The notes beneath the pieces are model-generated. The model saw only the letters and a list, made by a program, of their open reading frames with translations, did not search any database and was not told the DNA's origin. From the NCBI RefSeq assembly GCF_964355755.1, contig NC_092677.1, positions 25,700,101 through 25,764,100 of the forward strand: a stretch of 64,000 nt of DNA, written 5' to 3'. Position 1 is the first letter of the stretch. Each line of letters opens with the position of its first letter. Positions 1-12,520 of this stretch are shown piece after piece. The position numbers were made by a program, and so were the translations under genes. The DNA comes from Antedon mediterranea (lineage: Eukaryota > Echinodermata > Crinoidea > Comatulida > Antedonidae).

Positions 1-545
1 CAATGGCTCTTCGTCTGCAATAATAAACTCATTAAATCCAAAGCGTTTTCTCCGTTGTTCCACATCAGCGGTGTACAGCCCATCTTTGATGTTTGCTCTT
101 AAGCAATCACTTACATCTTCTACAGATGTGTGACTCGCTTCATCACCCTCCATCACTTCTATTTCTGGTATCTGTGGTTAAAAGAAAATTACAATTTGGT
201 AAAGTGTTATGGACATGATGATGTCATCACTACCATATTTAAGCATATCCCTACCATATTTAAGCATATCACTACCATATTTGGGCACATCACACTTTTT
301 TGTCAAACTAGTTTGATAGTGCAGACGGAGCTTTGGAAGAGCTGTGGGTTTCATACCTGTAATTGCCTATCCCAAATATACTATAAGTCTAAATGGGGTC
401 TAAGTTTTAGGTTAAGTGAATTCTAACTTGTGTTCACACGAATCGGAATCAACAGTTAAAAACAAAGTAATACCTGTGGAAGTGGTTTCGCAAATTCTAT
501 TTTTGTTAATGTCTCGTTCCTTTTCTTGTCAGTAAAACCAAACAT
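1..545 (-). CDS. ATP2C1: Secretory-pathway Ca2+/Mn2+ ATPase, first two coding exons (partial)
   Basis: P-type ATPase that pumps Ca2+ and Mn2+ into the Golgi. Two exons are visible: 474-545 (24 codons from ATG, phase 0) and 1-171 (57 codons, running off the window). The intron has a GTATTAC donor and an AACCACAG acceptor. The residues after the start resemble the cytosolic N-terminus of human ATP2C1. The segment with DGLYTADVEQRRKRFGFNEF and then ADEEPL aligns with the human stretch that has NGLN, RRAFHGWNEF and SEDEPLWKKY. No membrane segment or DKTGT site falls inside the window. A TTTCACACAG acceptor sits just 5' of the ATG, so a noncoding first exon is expected; a candidate lies at 1302 to about 1400. 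The gene diverges from the RNF212-type gene. Family assignment is firm; ATP2C1 versus ATP2C2 cannot be separated here. Confidence 0.85.
208..334. repeat. MITE-A copy 1 (left end missing)
   Basis: Lies in ATP2C1 intron 1. It keeps three copies of the internal unit built on ACTACCATATTT and the right inverted end, but lacks the left inverted end. Confidence 0.75.
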
Positions 546-1301
546 GACTGTGTGAAAGCATGTTAAACTTACAAACTTGCAACCAAATGATAATAAACTT
601 TTGTCACACAAATCTGTAAATAATATTTATATGGTCACATATGAATATTAATAATCCTAAGCTAAAGTGAGAATATGCTAAAGAAAGGAAAACTAAAAGA
701 AAGGTATATAAAGAAAGAAATATTCCAGCCAGAGCAGCCTACATTAGCCCCACTACAACCCCCAAAACTAAAACTTGTATATCATCTAATAAAAATAAAT
801 CATACCATCGATATATTTAATATAGAACTAGCCTATAGTATGCAACTACTAACTAGCCTATTCTATAATCTAGCCTAGGCTAGGCCTACTTTTAGTACTT
901 TACTTATTTTATGGAAAGGCACAATTTTGAAATATTATTAGGATACGTATTTACTATTAAGAAATAACATTTGTATTATAACTATAATTAGTATAGTTAA
1001 TTTATTATTTATAGTATAAATATTATTGAGATAAATTTAGCCTAAGCCCAAACATTAGTGAGTTCAGCAGACGACCAGTCATGTCCCCATCCCGGGCCTC
1101 ATCTGCGTCGTAGCCAGCCTACTAGCTAATCAACCGTCCAAAGTTGGTTACGTTAGGCCTAGCATACGGTAAATTTCCTATGCTTTATTTATTACGCTAC
1201 AGCATAAAAGTAAACGTTCTCTATCAGGATTATAACTCTAAACAATTATAACATTTTAAAGTTAACAATATTCGAGTAAAAACATTTAAATTTTACCTCA
1301 C

Positions 1302-1400
1302 CTTTTGTGTCAAGTTCTTCCCACTCTGCTCTCGGGCCTGTGAAAAACTGTATCGAGGATCGACTTTTGTTGTTGATTGAAAAATATACACACGTAATAT
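1302..1400 (-). other. Predicted noncoding first exon and promoter side of ATP2C1
   Basis: A strong minus-strand donor (AAAAG then GTGAGGTAAA) ends at 1302, upstream of the coding exon that has its own acceptor. The start of transcription is not visible; 1400 is a guess. From 546 to 1301 I see only AT-rich DNA with scattered TAGGCCTA-type motifs. Confidence 0.4.
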
Positions 1401-1639
1401 GTCGCCCTCTATAATTGGTCGATAATAAAACTTTTTTCCCTACACGTCCACCGTCGTCGTGTCGCCGCCCATTCCTTCTACATATACACGTTCTTTCTTC
1501 CCTTTCTGATGGTGGCCTAGAGTCTGAGGAGAATTACATTTTAGTTTTATATATACATATATATTTAAATCAAAACCAAGTTGTAATGGTAAATGATAAT
1601 GTATACAATTTACTAAACTAAAGGGAATAAATATGCCTA

Positions 1640-1960
1640 TCTCTCTAGAGAATAGAGGCCACCTACTACTACTACTAGCCTAGGCCTAGAGTACTACGAC
1701 CTAGGCCAGGGCATGGGGCCTACTAGACTAGCCTAGGCCTATCTAGGAGGTCTAGTAGGTAGGCCTATGCCTACTACTACTACTACTACTACTAGGCCTA
1801 GGCCTACTAACTAGGGCCTAGCATAGGCTAGTACTAGGCTAGGCTATCAACATACTTAGGCCCTAGTCTAGGCCTAGTTAGGACTGGCCATTAGCTAGCT
1901 AGGCCTAGAGGGCCTAGGCCTAGTAGTAGTAGGCATCTACCAGGCTAGCACTAATCTCTA
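1640..1960. repeat. TAGGCCTAG / (CTA)n low-complexity block between two divergent genes
   Basis: Dense runs of CCTAGGCCTAG, GGCCTACTAG and (CTA)n triplets, almost fully self-complementary. It lies between ATP2C1 and the RNF212-type gene. The remaining interval to 2342 is AT-rich, with nothing else recognised. Confidence 0.7.
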
Positions 1961-2342
1961 TCTAATAAGCCTGGCCCTAGTACTGTAGTAGAGAAGGGCA
2001 TGTTGGATGATCACTGCACTGTTATAAATATTAGCTTAGGCTCTCCTATCCTATTTCTATACCCAGCAGAAATACCATTCAGCTTTCCTGAAAATTAAAA
2101 TAAATACAGTAAAAATAGGGCCTGGCCTGAGCCTAGCCTACATCATGATATAGTGTATGATAAATAGCCTGTGCTGTGTGATTACCATTGTCACTGTGCA
2201 TAAATTTTGGATTAATTTTTTAATTAATTAATTATTATGAAATAATATTAATTAGTCCCTATAACTAGGATAAATGTGATAAAACGCCAATATTAATATT
2301 ATGTATTTGTTGTAGAGAATGTATGTACGTGTAAACTTCTAG

Positions 2343-5300
2343 ATGGCTGACTGGGTGCATTGCAATCATTGCTTCAACAGACCGGGTGCTACTGATCTGA
2401 GATTCTTCTTGACAAACTGTGCACATATATTTTGTCAAGTATGTATTGGAAAAGGTAATAAAAAGAAATACAAAACTAACTACAAAACAAAAAATTAAAT
2501 TAAATGAATCATGAGAAATCAGTATAGCAGAATAAACTACCGTACCTAATAAAGTCTCTCCAAGATTTGAACTATGACATTTTTTGCTTAATATGCAGCT
2601 CTTTAAAGCTCTGTCTGCACTATCAAACTAGTTTGACAAAAACAGTGTGATGTGTCAAAATATGGTAGTGATATGGCTAAATACGGTAGTGATATTGCTA
2701 AATATGGTAGTCATACAACATCATCATGTCCATATATGGGCACATCACATGAAGTTTGATAGTGTAGATAGAGCTTTAGTCCAAGTGGTTTAAATGGTAG
2801 TCATTTGGTATGTTAAAAATCTTAAATGTTTACTAAATATTTTGTTTTATTTTAAAGTAACAAGCACCAATAAATGTAGAAAATGTGAAAAAGACTGTAC
2901 AGTCATTCCATTAACTTCACAGGTAATTCTATGTATTAGATGCTTTTTATTAAGCGACAACATGAACTTTGACCTCATGACATCATTAACATCGTTATTT
3001 ATTGTCAAGTCATATACTAAATTTTGGATTGTTTTTTCAATGACCTAAGAATAATATCTTTTGTTCTACATCTGATTATATCTGTCATAATATATTTGGT
3101 TTTTTTCCCCAACAGCTTAAGCCAGAGGTACAGATTTTCTTCCAAGACCCTTGTGATATTTTAAGAAAGCATCACAAACAAATGATACAGGTACATTATA
3201 ATTATAATACCCCTTTCACATCCAAAGTTAGGCAGTGTAAAAGAGTCTTTCACCCAGCCAAAAACCTATTTTAAAGCCGCCTACCCATCCTAAGATAGTA
3301 CCCAGACTTTAAATAGGCCATTTTACAGTTTTAACAAAATGAATCACTTTTTTAGAAAAAAAAAATGTTTTCACTTGGAAAATAAACGGTTAAGTTGAAC
3401 CAAAAACCCATTGACTCTGGCAGCCAATTTGACTATTTTTTGCTTTAAATTACAGTTTTTACAGGAAAATAATTGGTTTTTTTTTCAAATTCTTAGTTAT
3501 GTGACATTAAAATGGCATATTAAAAAAAAAATTTACAAAATCATTTTTTCAGGAGGGCAATATATCTTTAATAATACATTAATCAAATTTTTTTCTCAGA
3601 TTCTTGAATTTCAACAAAATCACACACAGTCACTCGCAAATCACCAGAAACAGCAGGTATAGTATTTATTTTATCATCAGCAAATAACAATCAAATTTGA
3701 AATAATTGTTCATAAATGCAGCACCTGAGCATTTTCACACATAAATAAAACATTTATACAAATACTGAATGTTTATGAGTTGAATGGTGAGAATATTTCA
3801 TGAAAGATTAACTGTGCTCTATTTAACCTAGTTTTATTCGTTACTGAAAAAGTGTAATGTATTAAAAAACACTATTTTCTGCCCAGTTTTTGAAAAGTAA
3901 GTTTTTGGAAAATATTACCATATTTTCTGGTGTTTTTTTTGTGTAATCACTTTCAATTAAATATACTTAAACATAATATAAGCTGAGAAAGATTGAGTGG
4001 AGCTCCACTTTAAACAATATAGATATCGCGTACAGTAAAGATAATATGTTGACATTTTAACTATTTTTATTATTATTATTTCAGAGATTGAGCCAGACGA
4101 GTGTGTTGACCGAGGCAAAGAAAGGACTTCAGAAACTTTCGTACCTAGAAAAGTATTTATTAAAGCTCTGTCTACACTATCAAACTAGTGTACCAAATAT
4201 GGTAGTGATATGCCCAAATATGGTAGTGATATGCCCAAATATGGTAGTGATATGACATCATCGTGTCCATATATAGGCACATCACATTATTTTTGTCACG
4301 TCATAAAGTTTGATAGTGTAGACAGAGCTTAAGGCTTTATACCTTTTTTGGCATCCAATTCTAGTGCTGGAGAAGAATAATAATGTTTATTATTGTTGCA
4401 ATTGTTTTTGCAGCAGTTTTATCTATTTTTTAAATATCTTTGAGTCGTCTTCTTTTGTTTTAGTGAAATCAAACACCTGTCCAATGAAAACAACCATCTA
4501 AGAAAACTCCTTGAAGAATCTCCACTGAAAAGAAGGTAAAAATATCACGTATACATTTAAACAATTACTACAGTGTATCGTACTATAATGTCTGGTTCTT
4601 TTGTGCCCTAAAGGATTTCAAGCCATGTGACTTATGACTGACATAACCATTTACACACATACATACATTACCAGAGTAATGAATGCTACAATATAGCAGT
4701 TTTATTTATCTATTTTTCATTTCATTAACTGTAAACTTTATTAAATTGTCTAGGCGTAGTACACCAAGTGGGCGCCACCTTAGTTCACCGTCACCCATAA
4801 GGATGATGTCATTGTGTAAGTTTAACATGTACAATTTATTTAACTTATCATAGTACTATACACTGGGCCCTCTCTGGCAGAACAGTCTTAGACTGAAGAG
4901 CTACACAGTATAAAGAATAAATAATGATAAGACGTGAATTGCTTTATTATCAACCTTCTGAAGTTTTTGTCGTCATAAAGTGGGAGAAGAAGAAGTGTCT
5001 CCTCTTCAAATAAACCCAGTATCTGTAGTGGCAAGCACTATCTCTCTCCTCTCTCTTGAAACGTTTTCCGTCATTTCGACATTACGCTTTCCACGATTTG
5101 TTTCCATATTTTTCTGTTTTGGGCAGGATGGTTTGTTATTGTGCTAATGTCTACATTTTTTCCTTTTAAATCTTTTTTTATTTGGTTTATCCAGTTATCT
5201 TTTGGTCTTCCTGGTGGTCTTTTTACTTTGTTTTTAGTTTCCTTCATTGTTTAATTGGTGCCTCATCCTTTAGTCTAATCTTCTTCATTTAATTCACTAC

Positions 5301-8300
5301 ATATAGTTCATTCTTATATAGCGCTCTACAAGCAAGCTTCTCTAAGCGCTGAACATTATTACCCCAGTCATTTTTTGGATCAAGCACGTATGGAAACATA
5401 CTCCCATAATATAGCTAGTAATCAGCGCAAAGTTGTGTCTTGATCTAACCGGGTACCCATTTATACACCTGGGTGAAGAGAGGCAACGTATACAAGCAAT
5501 GCGGCGAGAGTTGGATTCGAACCTCGGTCTCATGATCAGTAGTCCAACGTCCAACACCCTGCGCCACATGCCCTCATTCCTTCCTCCATTCTTGTTTTTT
5601 TACTTTGTATATTTTTGCGTTATCTTTCGCAACATTTTCCTGTGATATAGATATCACATATTATCGTATAGTTATTAACTACTACAGTATAACAATATGG
5701 CATTTCTTTTACTAGCGCAAACTTCCACACCCAACAACATGGGATCACCTTACTCGCCTTATAAACTGAAGATCAACAGGTAAGCATCTATATATCTATT
5801 AATATGGGGTTACGGTTTTAAAAAATTACGCAAAACAGATTTCATCATAAAGGAATAGTAGTACAGTCAACTCTCCCAATACCGGACACCTTTGGGCCGG
5901 CCAAATATGTCTGGTTTTCTGGAAAGTCTGGTATTTGAGAATGTGTTTTTAATGGTAAAAAGAAATTTAGGACCTTTTCGTCCTGAAGAAAAGTCTGATA
6001 TTGGGAGAATTTCTGATTTTCAGAGTGTAGTCCGGTATTGGAAGTATAAAGCTATATGTTATATATTCTCAAAAAAATTCATCTGGTTTCAAATGATTTA
6101 TGTACACTATTTTTCTATGTTTCGCCGACTAGTATCGGTAGCCTTGTTCATGTGATGTGACGCAAAATAGTATTTTTCATGGTTTATCAAAAAAAAAAAA
6201 TACAAACATATATTTTATGTAAACTTATTTTTGCAGACCTCAAGATATGCATCACAGCTCACAGTTGGTAAAAGAATTATTTTTTAACTGGAAATAGTTA
6301 TTATTGCCATGTAATAATAAAACATTATGTGTGGGTCATGGGTTGAAAGCTCCCCATAGTCAACCAGAAGAGTCTGATTCAAATCCGTGTTGGGTGACAT
6401 TATTTTAATATTATAACGCTAGTGTTACTGTGGCAATTTTTTTTTTTTTTTCCGATGTTGGTAGGGTTTCAAAATAAAATAAAAATATCAGATTTATTTG
6501 TAACTGACAGATAAATATATATATATCCTATAGGTGAGAACTCCACAAGGACCAGCTAGAATCAGTTTACGGACTCCACCAATCAATGGTAGACTGGGTA
6601 AGCTTTAATCTCATCGATATAATCCATAATTTAAAATCCATATATAATTCATAATAAAATCAATAATTTCATCCATTAATCCCATCAATATAATCCATAA
6701 TTTAAAATCCATACCACGTTGGAAATCAGTACATTGTATTGAAAGTGTATTTCAGAATAAAGAAAGATTAAATAAATAAATAAATATATAATTCATAATA
6801 AATCCGTAATTTCATCCATTAATCCCATCTATATAATTCATAATTTTAAATCTATATATAATTCATAATCAATCCATAATTTCAAATCACGACTGCATTC
6901 ACTGACTTTAGTTACATCCCTGTCAAATATGACTAGATAAGCTTTAATCCCATCTATATAATCCATAATCAATCCATAATTGATTTATGTTTTTTTAGTG
7001 ACAACACCAGGTTCTGGATTAAGAACGCCAACAAGAACGTCAAGCTATCCAAAAAGGTAAAGTTGTTATTCTTTAATTTTCAGTAATGTCTGGTTCTGTT
7101 CTATAGCTAAGTTTATTATTATATAGCCTGCAAAATTGGATACTAGTTTAAAATGAATGAGTTACGCACCGTAAAAGAATTCTTGGGAGAGTTGACTGTA
7201 CCTGGTTGTTATTCCCTAGGCCTAGTACAACACCAGGCGGCTCACTGGAACTACCAATAACATCAGGATTTTCTCAGCCTGCATCTCCTATGATAACAAG
7301 TCCAAAATATAGGTAAGGTATAATCTATAGCTAAGGTACAATCTATAGGTAAGGTATAATCTATAGGTAATTTTGGCATACCATAGTATTGATAGGGAAG
7401 TTTAAAATCTATGATATAGTGGAGTTGAAAGTTGATGGTTTACATGCTTGCCTTCCAATTCGACAGTCAGGGTTCAATCCTGACCAAATGCCAACTTTTT
7501 CTACGCCAAAAGGCCAGCTCATACAGCATCATACGACGAGGCCCGAAGAAAAGTCCCGACTTGTCAGTGCTGTCCGAGTTGAATCCAGACGAGATGAGTT
7601 GTCTTGAGATACCATCGGGCATAGTTTTCAGGTCGTCTGGAGAACTTTAAACATGTTTAATTTCTTCAAACCGGGCCTCATTGTACGACGCTGTCCGAGT
7701 TGGACTTTATAAACACTATATAGTTTATACATCCTGGTACGAACAAAAACAAACAATGTTACAGTCATTATCGTACGATACATTTTCAAAACCACTGTTG
7801 TGATTAAATATTATATTTTTGTTTTATTTAGAAGCGGTGGAGATAACCAATTAGGTGGCGATACATTTACAAACCACTGTTGTGATTAAATATTATATTT
7901 TTATTTTATTTAGAAGCGGTGGAGATAACCAATTAGGTGGCGGTAGAGGGCTTATGACGTTGCCTCAAAGTCAACCATGTCAGTCGCAAATTAGACGTTA
8001 TATGATGGGTATGTATTTTATAATTGTATACTGCAAATTTTCCCGTTGTACTGTAAAATTAGATAACTGTTAAGCTCTGTCTACACTATCAAACTAGTTT
8101 GACAAAAGATGTATGATGTGCCCAAATATGGTAGTGATATGGCTAAATATAGTAGTGATATGACATCATCATGTCCATATATGGGCACATCACATTTTTT
8201 TTCACATAAAGTTTGATAGTGTAGGCAGAGCTTTAGATAACTTAAGTATAAGTATAGTAGAAGGGATACACAGTATAATGCCGCCTTCAACTTCTGTAAT

Positions 8301-8813
8301 TTGCAAGGATTTGAGATAAATAAATTTGTTTAACTTTTTTGTTTGATTTATTTAGACAACAAAAAATATACGCCAAAGTATTCTGAAAGCAACAAGACTC
8401 CAATTCAGGTATGGAATTATGTTATATAATTAATTTAAAAGCTTACAAACTTAGCGAACCACAAAATTACAGAGAGAAACAGAGGGAAATCGCATGCTTT
8501 TTAATATTTTGACCGATTAATTTTATCTAAAGTTTTAATTTTTGTAATTTTAAGATTTATCATTTTAGGTATTTAATGTATGTACGGCGCTCTGGTCTTT
8601 TCTTGGAAGGGCCCATATAAATACCATATTATTACTTTTTCATGGACATTATCAAGCAAACAAACTCAAAAACAAACTTTCTTACAAATGTACAAAGCAA
8701 ATAATATACTTTGTAAATGATTATAAATAAAAGATTACATTAAACTGTATTTTTTATTTATATTATATTATTTTTTGCAGCTTGGTAATTCTCTTCACAG
8801 ACCACTAATGTGA
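2343..8813 (+). CDS. RNF212: RNF212-type RING E3 (Zip3 family), complete, 15 exons, 333 aa
   Basis: Exons: 2343-2454, 2858-2922, 3116-3190, 3600-3656, 4085-4152, 4464-4535, 4754-4815, 5716-5779, 6237-6267, 6534-6597, 6999-7056, 7220-7312, 7914-8008, 8356-8408, 8781-8813. All have GT-AG borders and the phases add up to 1002 nt with a single stop. Vertebrate RNF212 proteins act on recombination sites in meiosis and promote SUMO-dependent stabilisation of crossover factors. The N-terminus MADWVHCNHCF matches human RNF212. RING ligands are C7, C10, C26, H28, C31, C34, C44 and C47. A coiled coil follows (about residues 85-145), then a Ser/Thr/Pro-rich tail. Length is close to human RNF212 and RNF212B (about 300). 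Several introns hold MITEs or SINEs. The acceptor region of exon 13 is tandemly duplicated. RNF212 versus RNF212B is not settled; the N-terminus favours RNF212. Confidence 0.9.
2603..2778. repeat. MITE-A copy 2
   Basis: Complete copy in RNF212 intron 1, bounded by TTAAAGCTCTGTCTG and AGATAGAGCTTTA, with three internal AATATGGTAGTGATAT-like units. Confidence 0.85.
3308..3572. repeat. MITE-C copy 1
   Basis: Shares its body (GTGACATTAAAATGGCATAT) and right end (GGCAATATATCTTTAA) with the copies at 14660-14957 and 59789-60101. The left end is eroded. The element stops 28 bp before RNF212 exon 4. Confidence 0.65.
4160..4332. repeat. MITE-A copy 3 (reference copy for the family)
   Basis: Palindromic non-autonomous DNA element of about 170 bp. 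The ends are TTAAAGCTCTGTCTACAC and its reverse complement. The inner arms carry TATCAAACTAG and TGTGATGTGCCCA. The centre holds a 21-bp unit (CCCAAATATGGTAGTGATATG), three times here, then ATGACATCATC. The flanks suggest a TTAA or TA target. There is no coding capacity. Confidence 0.9.
4861..4925 (+). repeat. SINE-1 3' tail fragment
   Basis: CTGGGCCCTCT through GACTGAAGAG to TAAAGAATAAATAATG matches the 3' part of the SINE at 9208-9500. Confidence 0.55.
5296..5572 (-). mobile_element. SINE-2, tRNA-derived
   Basis: On the minus strand the head reads GGGCATGTGGCGCAGGGTG and then GGTTCGAATCC, which resemble pol III A and B boxes. The body contains AACCGGGTACCCAT-like text on the plus strand. 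It lies in RNF212 intron 7. It has no other copy in the window. Confidence 0.55.
5861..7201. repeat. Perfect 19-bp inverted repeats flanking RNF212 exons 9-11
   Basis: GTACAGTCAACTCTCCCAA at 5861-5879 is exactly inverted at 7183-7201. The left copy continues into a MITE-like stretch (TACCGGACACC) to about 6045. They may be the ends of two separate elements rather than one transposon. Confidence 0.6.
7415..7660 (+). mobile_element. SINE-3 copy 1
   Basis: The head resembles a tRNA (GGTTTACATGCTTGCCTTCC, then GGGTTCAATCCTGACC). Relatives lie inverted at 51335-51412 and 58668-58790. It sits in RNF212 intron 12. Confidence 0.5.
7778..7941 (+). repeat. 82-bp tandem duplication across an intron-exon border
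   Basis: The two copies each contain the 3' end of RNF212 intron 12, the TTTATTTAG acceptor and the first 29 bases of exon 13. Acceptors fall at 7831 and 7913. Only the second gives an open exon. Confidence 0.9.
8070..8235. repeat. MITE-A copy 4
   Basis: Complete palindromic copy in RNF212 intron 13, with two internal units. Confidence 0.85.
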
Positions 8814-9207
8814 GTAATATGTTTTTTAAATATTTTATTTAAAAGATGATAAATAATCGAGTATATGTTTATGTTAATGAGAATGACGGCATACTGAAAG
8901 TTACTGTGAAAATTCACATAGTGGAAACTACTAATGTGCTATACCAATCATTTTACATTTGGTGATAAATTTGTTGGAATGTGTAGTCAATATACCGTAA
9001 ACCTATATTGTCAGTGATATAATAATCATTTCACTTACTAAACTAATATTTTGTTGATAATTATTAGCATTATTGAATTTTGATACATGACATATACAGT
9101 CACATTATTATAGCAATTGAAATAACCTATAATAAGCAAAAACTTAAATCAAAACACAAGATAGAAATTCAAAGTATTTGAAAAATACATTTTTCTTTTT
9201 AAATCAT

Positions 9208-9500
9208 GCGAGTGGCCGAGCAGTTAAGACAGTGGAACTGTAATCCATAGCCTTAACATCGGCAAGGGTTCGAGGCCGACTCGCTCCATGGTTCTGGTGG
9301 TAGAACGAGTCTTCTCGGATAAGGACTACAAACCGTAGGTCCAGTGTACACCGCATCTGGCTCATGTGCACTTTAATGAGCCTAGTACATCTTTCGAGTA
9401 GTAGGGGGTTACCCCGGTGTACTAATACACAGCCACTGATCATAACTGGGCCCTCTGGGAGACCGGTCTTTGACTGAAAGGTTACCCAATATAAATAAAC
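9208..9500 (+). mobile_element. SINE-1 copy 1, tRNA-derived
   Basis: The head has a GAGTGGCCGAGCAGTTAAGAC A-box region and a GGGTTCGAG B box, as in a Leu or Ser type tRNA. The body has GGTAGAACGAGTCTTCTCGG and TAGGGGGTTACCCCGGTGTA, and the tail is TATAAATAAACAATG. Confidence 0.85.
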
Positions 9501-10543
9501 AATGAAGTATATAATGCATGTTTTTGAATGCTTTTATCTTAGTTCTACACCACATTCCAGTCAGCTACCACGAAACTGAAGAGGGCGGTACAAGTATATA
9601 CAGTACAGCAATATGAAACCAAATTTACCAATAAAGAGGCTCAACTAAAGTTTTCAGAAATTTTTATACTCAACAGAAATCTGTTGAATAACGCAAGCTG
9701 ATCCGAGTACTAAGGCTGTGTTTTTCCGCAACCAAACCAAAATTATCGGTTAATTTTTTAAAGATGTAAACTTGTTGTTTTTTAACTGAAATACAGACGT
9801 TTTTTTGTTTAAAAAATAACTTTGACTTCCAGTCAAAGTTTTCAATCAAAACATATCCCATAATGAAACGCACTTGTTTGGCTACTCTGTATACATAATC
9901 ATAAAACTTCCTCATGATCTGTGTGAAAATACCTTCTTAACCGTGACAAGTTTTAAACAATCATAATTTAGCATATACATAATGCATACTCATGGTTTGA
10001 AATCTTTGTTTACTTTCGCTCGTGACGATTTTCCAGATGAAATGTAATCAAACTAATTTACCTGTTAATTACGTAAACTTTTTGTTTTTGGCTCAAATTT
10101 TCGACTTAAAGTGAATAACTTTAATATTACTTTCATATGGCCACTTTAAATTTAGAATATTTTGACCTTCATATTTGTGTGTTTCAAGGGACAATCCATA
10201 TACAGTATTTCAACAAGAAAACTACACCCAATGAAATATGTCAACCCATAGATATATATCTCTACAGGCAAACATATGGAATACACAATAATTGTAGGTT
10301 GTAATGGTAGGGTATTTATCCTCGTTAAGAGTTAATTAGTGAAAGATTAATGAAGGCTTTACTTTGATACAAAAGTTTTTGTTTTATTATGCAACAGATG
10401 TTTGTCAATGATTTATAGTAACAGGCATTCATGTTTCATAGCTTTAATATTAAAGTTATTTGTTTAGTTTTGATATCTTGTTGTTTTCATATTATTGTTT
10501 TTTGTTTGTATTTAAACTTATTTCTGCTTCTAAGGACATTGAA

Positions 10544-10676
10544 TTAAGCTCTGCCTAGACTATCAAACTTTATGTGACAAAAAAGTGTGATGTGCCCATA
10601 CATGGACATGATGATGTCATATCACTACCATATTTGAGCACATCACACTAGTTTGATAGTGTAGACAAAGCTTTAA
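10544..10676. repeat. MITE-A copy 5
   Basis: Both inverted ends present; shortened centre with one unit. Confidence 0.8.
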
Positions 10677-12520
10677 TAAAGAATTTAAATACATTATTTG
10701 TTTTTCTTACCAAGATGTGCTTTTTTTTTACAAAAAAACAAAAAAACAGTAACTTAAAATTGCAATACAGAATAGTTTATGTTAACAAAACAAACTATTT
10801 ATTTATTAAACAAACTTGGGTTGAAACATAGCAAGTTTACGCTCTTCTTTAAAAAAAATACTGATTTCTATTTATGAGGTGGATATGTCGGTCGCATAAA
10901 AAATAAAATAACCGAAAATACCCTACTAAATGGACCACAATTCAACTAATTTTCATTCATCCCCATATACAGTATTTTAATGTTTTAGAATAATCAGTTT
11001 CTCTCTAAAATTAAAACTACTAGTTTGTCATTTAGTTTTTCATAATTTTTCATAGATTCTTCTCCTTTTTATTTACGAAGAATTATGGACAATCCCATAT
11101 CAATATTTCTGGACAATTCCATATCAATAACTCTGGACATTCTCCAAGTTTGTAACGTTCCGTTCTTGGATGTGGATTACAAGAGACATGTAAACACCAT
11201 TTTGTTTATAAAATATTATGTCTCTAAACATGTCTGCAACGGAACGATCCATTTTTGGTCTAGGGGTCATTTATACCAATTAATTACTAACAAATTATTC
11301 TTAATTTATGCAAATTAATGTGATTTAGATTCTACAAAATGGCTATGATAGAATACTTGGCTAGAAATATTTACAGGTAGCCCAGCCCAGTGGGCTAGTG
11401 GAAAAAATATCCATTTTAAGTGAATATAAAAATTGCATTTTAGTTGTTTAATATTACTGAATACATAAGTCCTTAAATCTAAATACTTTAAATATTAATT
11501 GTTTATAAAAATACTTGTTTTCTATTTATTTTTAATTCTATAATTTATACAAATCAGCTGTTAGTGGGTGTTTCACAATGTGAAGCAACATTGCATAGTA
11601 ATAACACTATATAACACTATATAACTATACATCCATTCTATACTGTTTCTTCCAATATTATATAACAAATAGATAACTTATATAATTGAACACACACTCT
11701 TAAACTTGCTCCTCACTCCAAAACTTGAAAACCGCCCAGCGATCAACCCAAAATAAATTATATAATGATAGTAAATATAAAGAAAATGTTTTATATTATT
11801 GTTGATTGTAATTTAGTACTTCTTAGTAAAAATAAAACTTGTTAAATATTTTCAATATATATATATATACTTTCAGACTTAAAAAATAATAACTTATTTG
11901 CCATTGGTATAAATAACATACAATATCATTCAGCACACACTATAATGGCGTCGGGCGTTCTTGGATGGGTAGGTAGCCAAAGTTGCCCAGAAGCTTGGAA
12001 GCAATCCACAGTTTTCAACCACGATGAATAAGGAAGCAGAGCAACCATTATCAAATGGTTGAACATGCATGTTACCGGACACAGAATTGCTTTGTTCTGC
12101 AGTTATGTAATTCTTCCTAAAACAGGGGCCTCAGGCCTCTGTGTTATGCGACTGCCTGACAAGAGCTATATTAACAATTCCAATGAAGCCATGTGGATCA
12201 CAGAAAATAAACACATAGCATTAACAATTCAGGGGTTTGTAAATGACGAAGCACTAACACGTAACATTAATAGTCTCTCAAAAATCGATATTCAAAACTA
12301 GTATTAGTATAATTAATTTCCCCTTGGCAGTAATCAGGGAGAACGTACCCATATCTGTCTTCCTCTGGATCTGGTTAGAATTAGTACCACTCATTTTAAA
12401 ACAGTACATTTCTGACAATTAAAGTATACCTTACTCTGAACAGATGGAATGCTAAACATTTATTTTGGGCTACTAGAAAAATGGCATTGGCTATTAAAGA
12501 ACACTATCATTGGCAAGAAC

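Larger units (their letters stand above)
8814..12520. other. Intergenic interval between the RNF212-type gene and EEPD1
   Basis: The two genes converge here. Apart from a SINE-1 and a MITE-A copy it is AT-rich with no conserved reading frame. A stretch near 11940-12300 is less AT-rich and open on both strands, but I could not link it to a family. Confidence 0.5.

Noticed and set aside
9208-9300. tRNA gene in the SINE-1 head (also 16305 and 61830)
   Set aside because: A and B boxes are present but no full cloverleaf forms; the copies carry a shared non-tRNA body, so they are SINEs.
11939-12301. Stretch open on both strands, with a plus ATG (MASGVLGW)
   Set aside because: No recognisable family and no convincing splice partners; may be an old repeat or the EEPD1 3' region.
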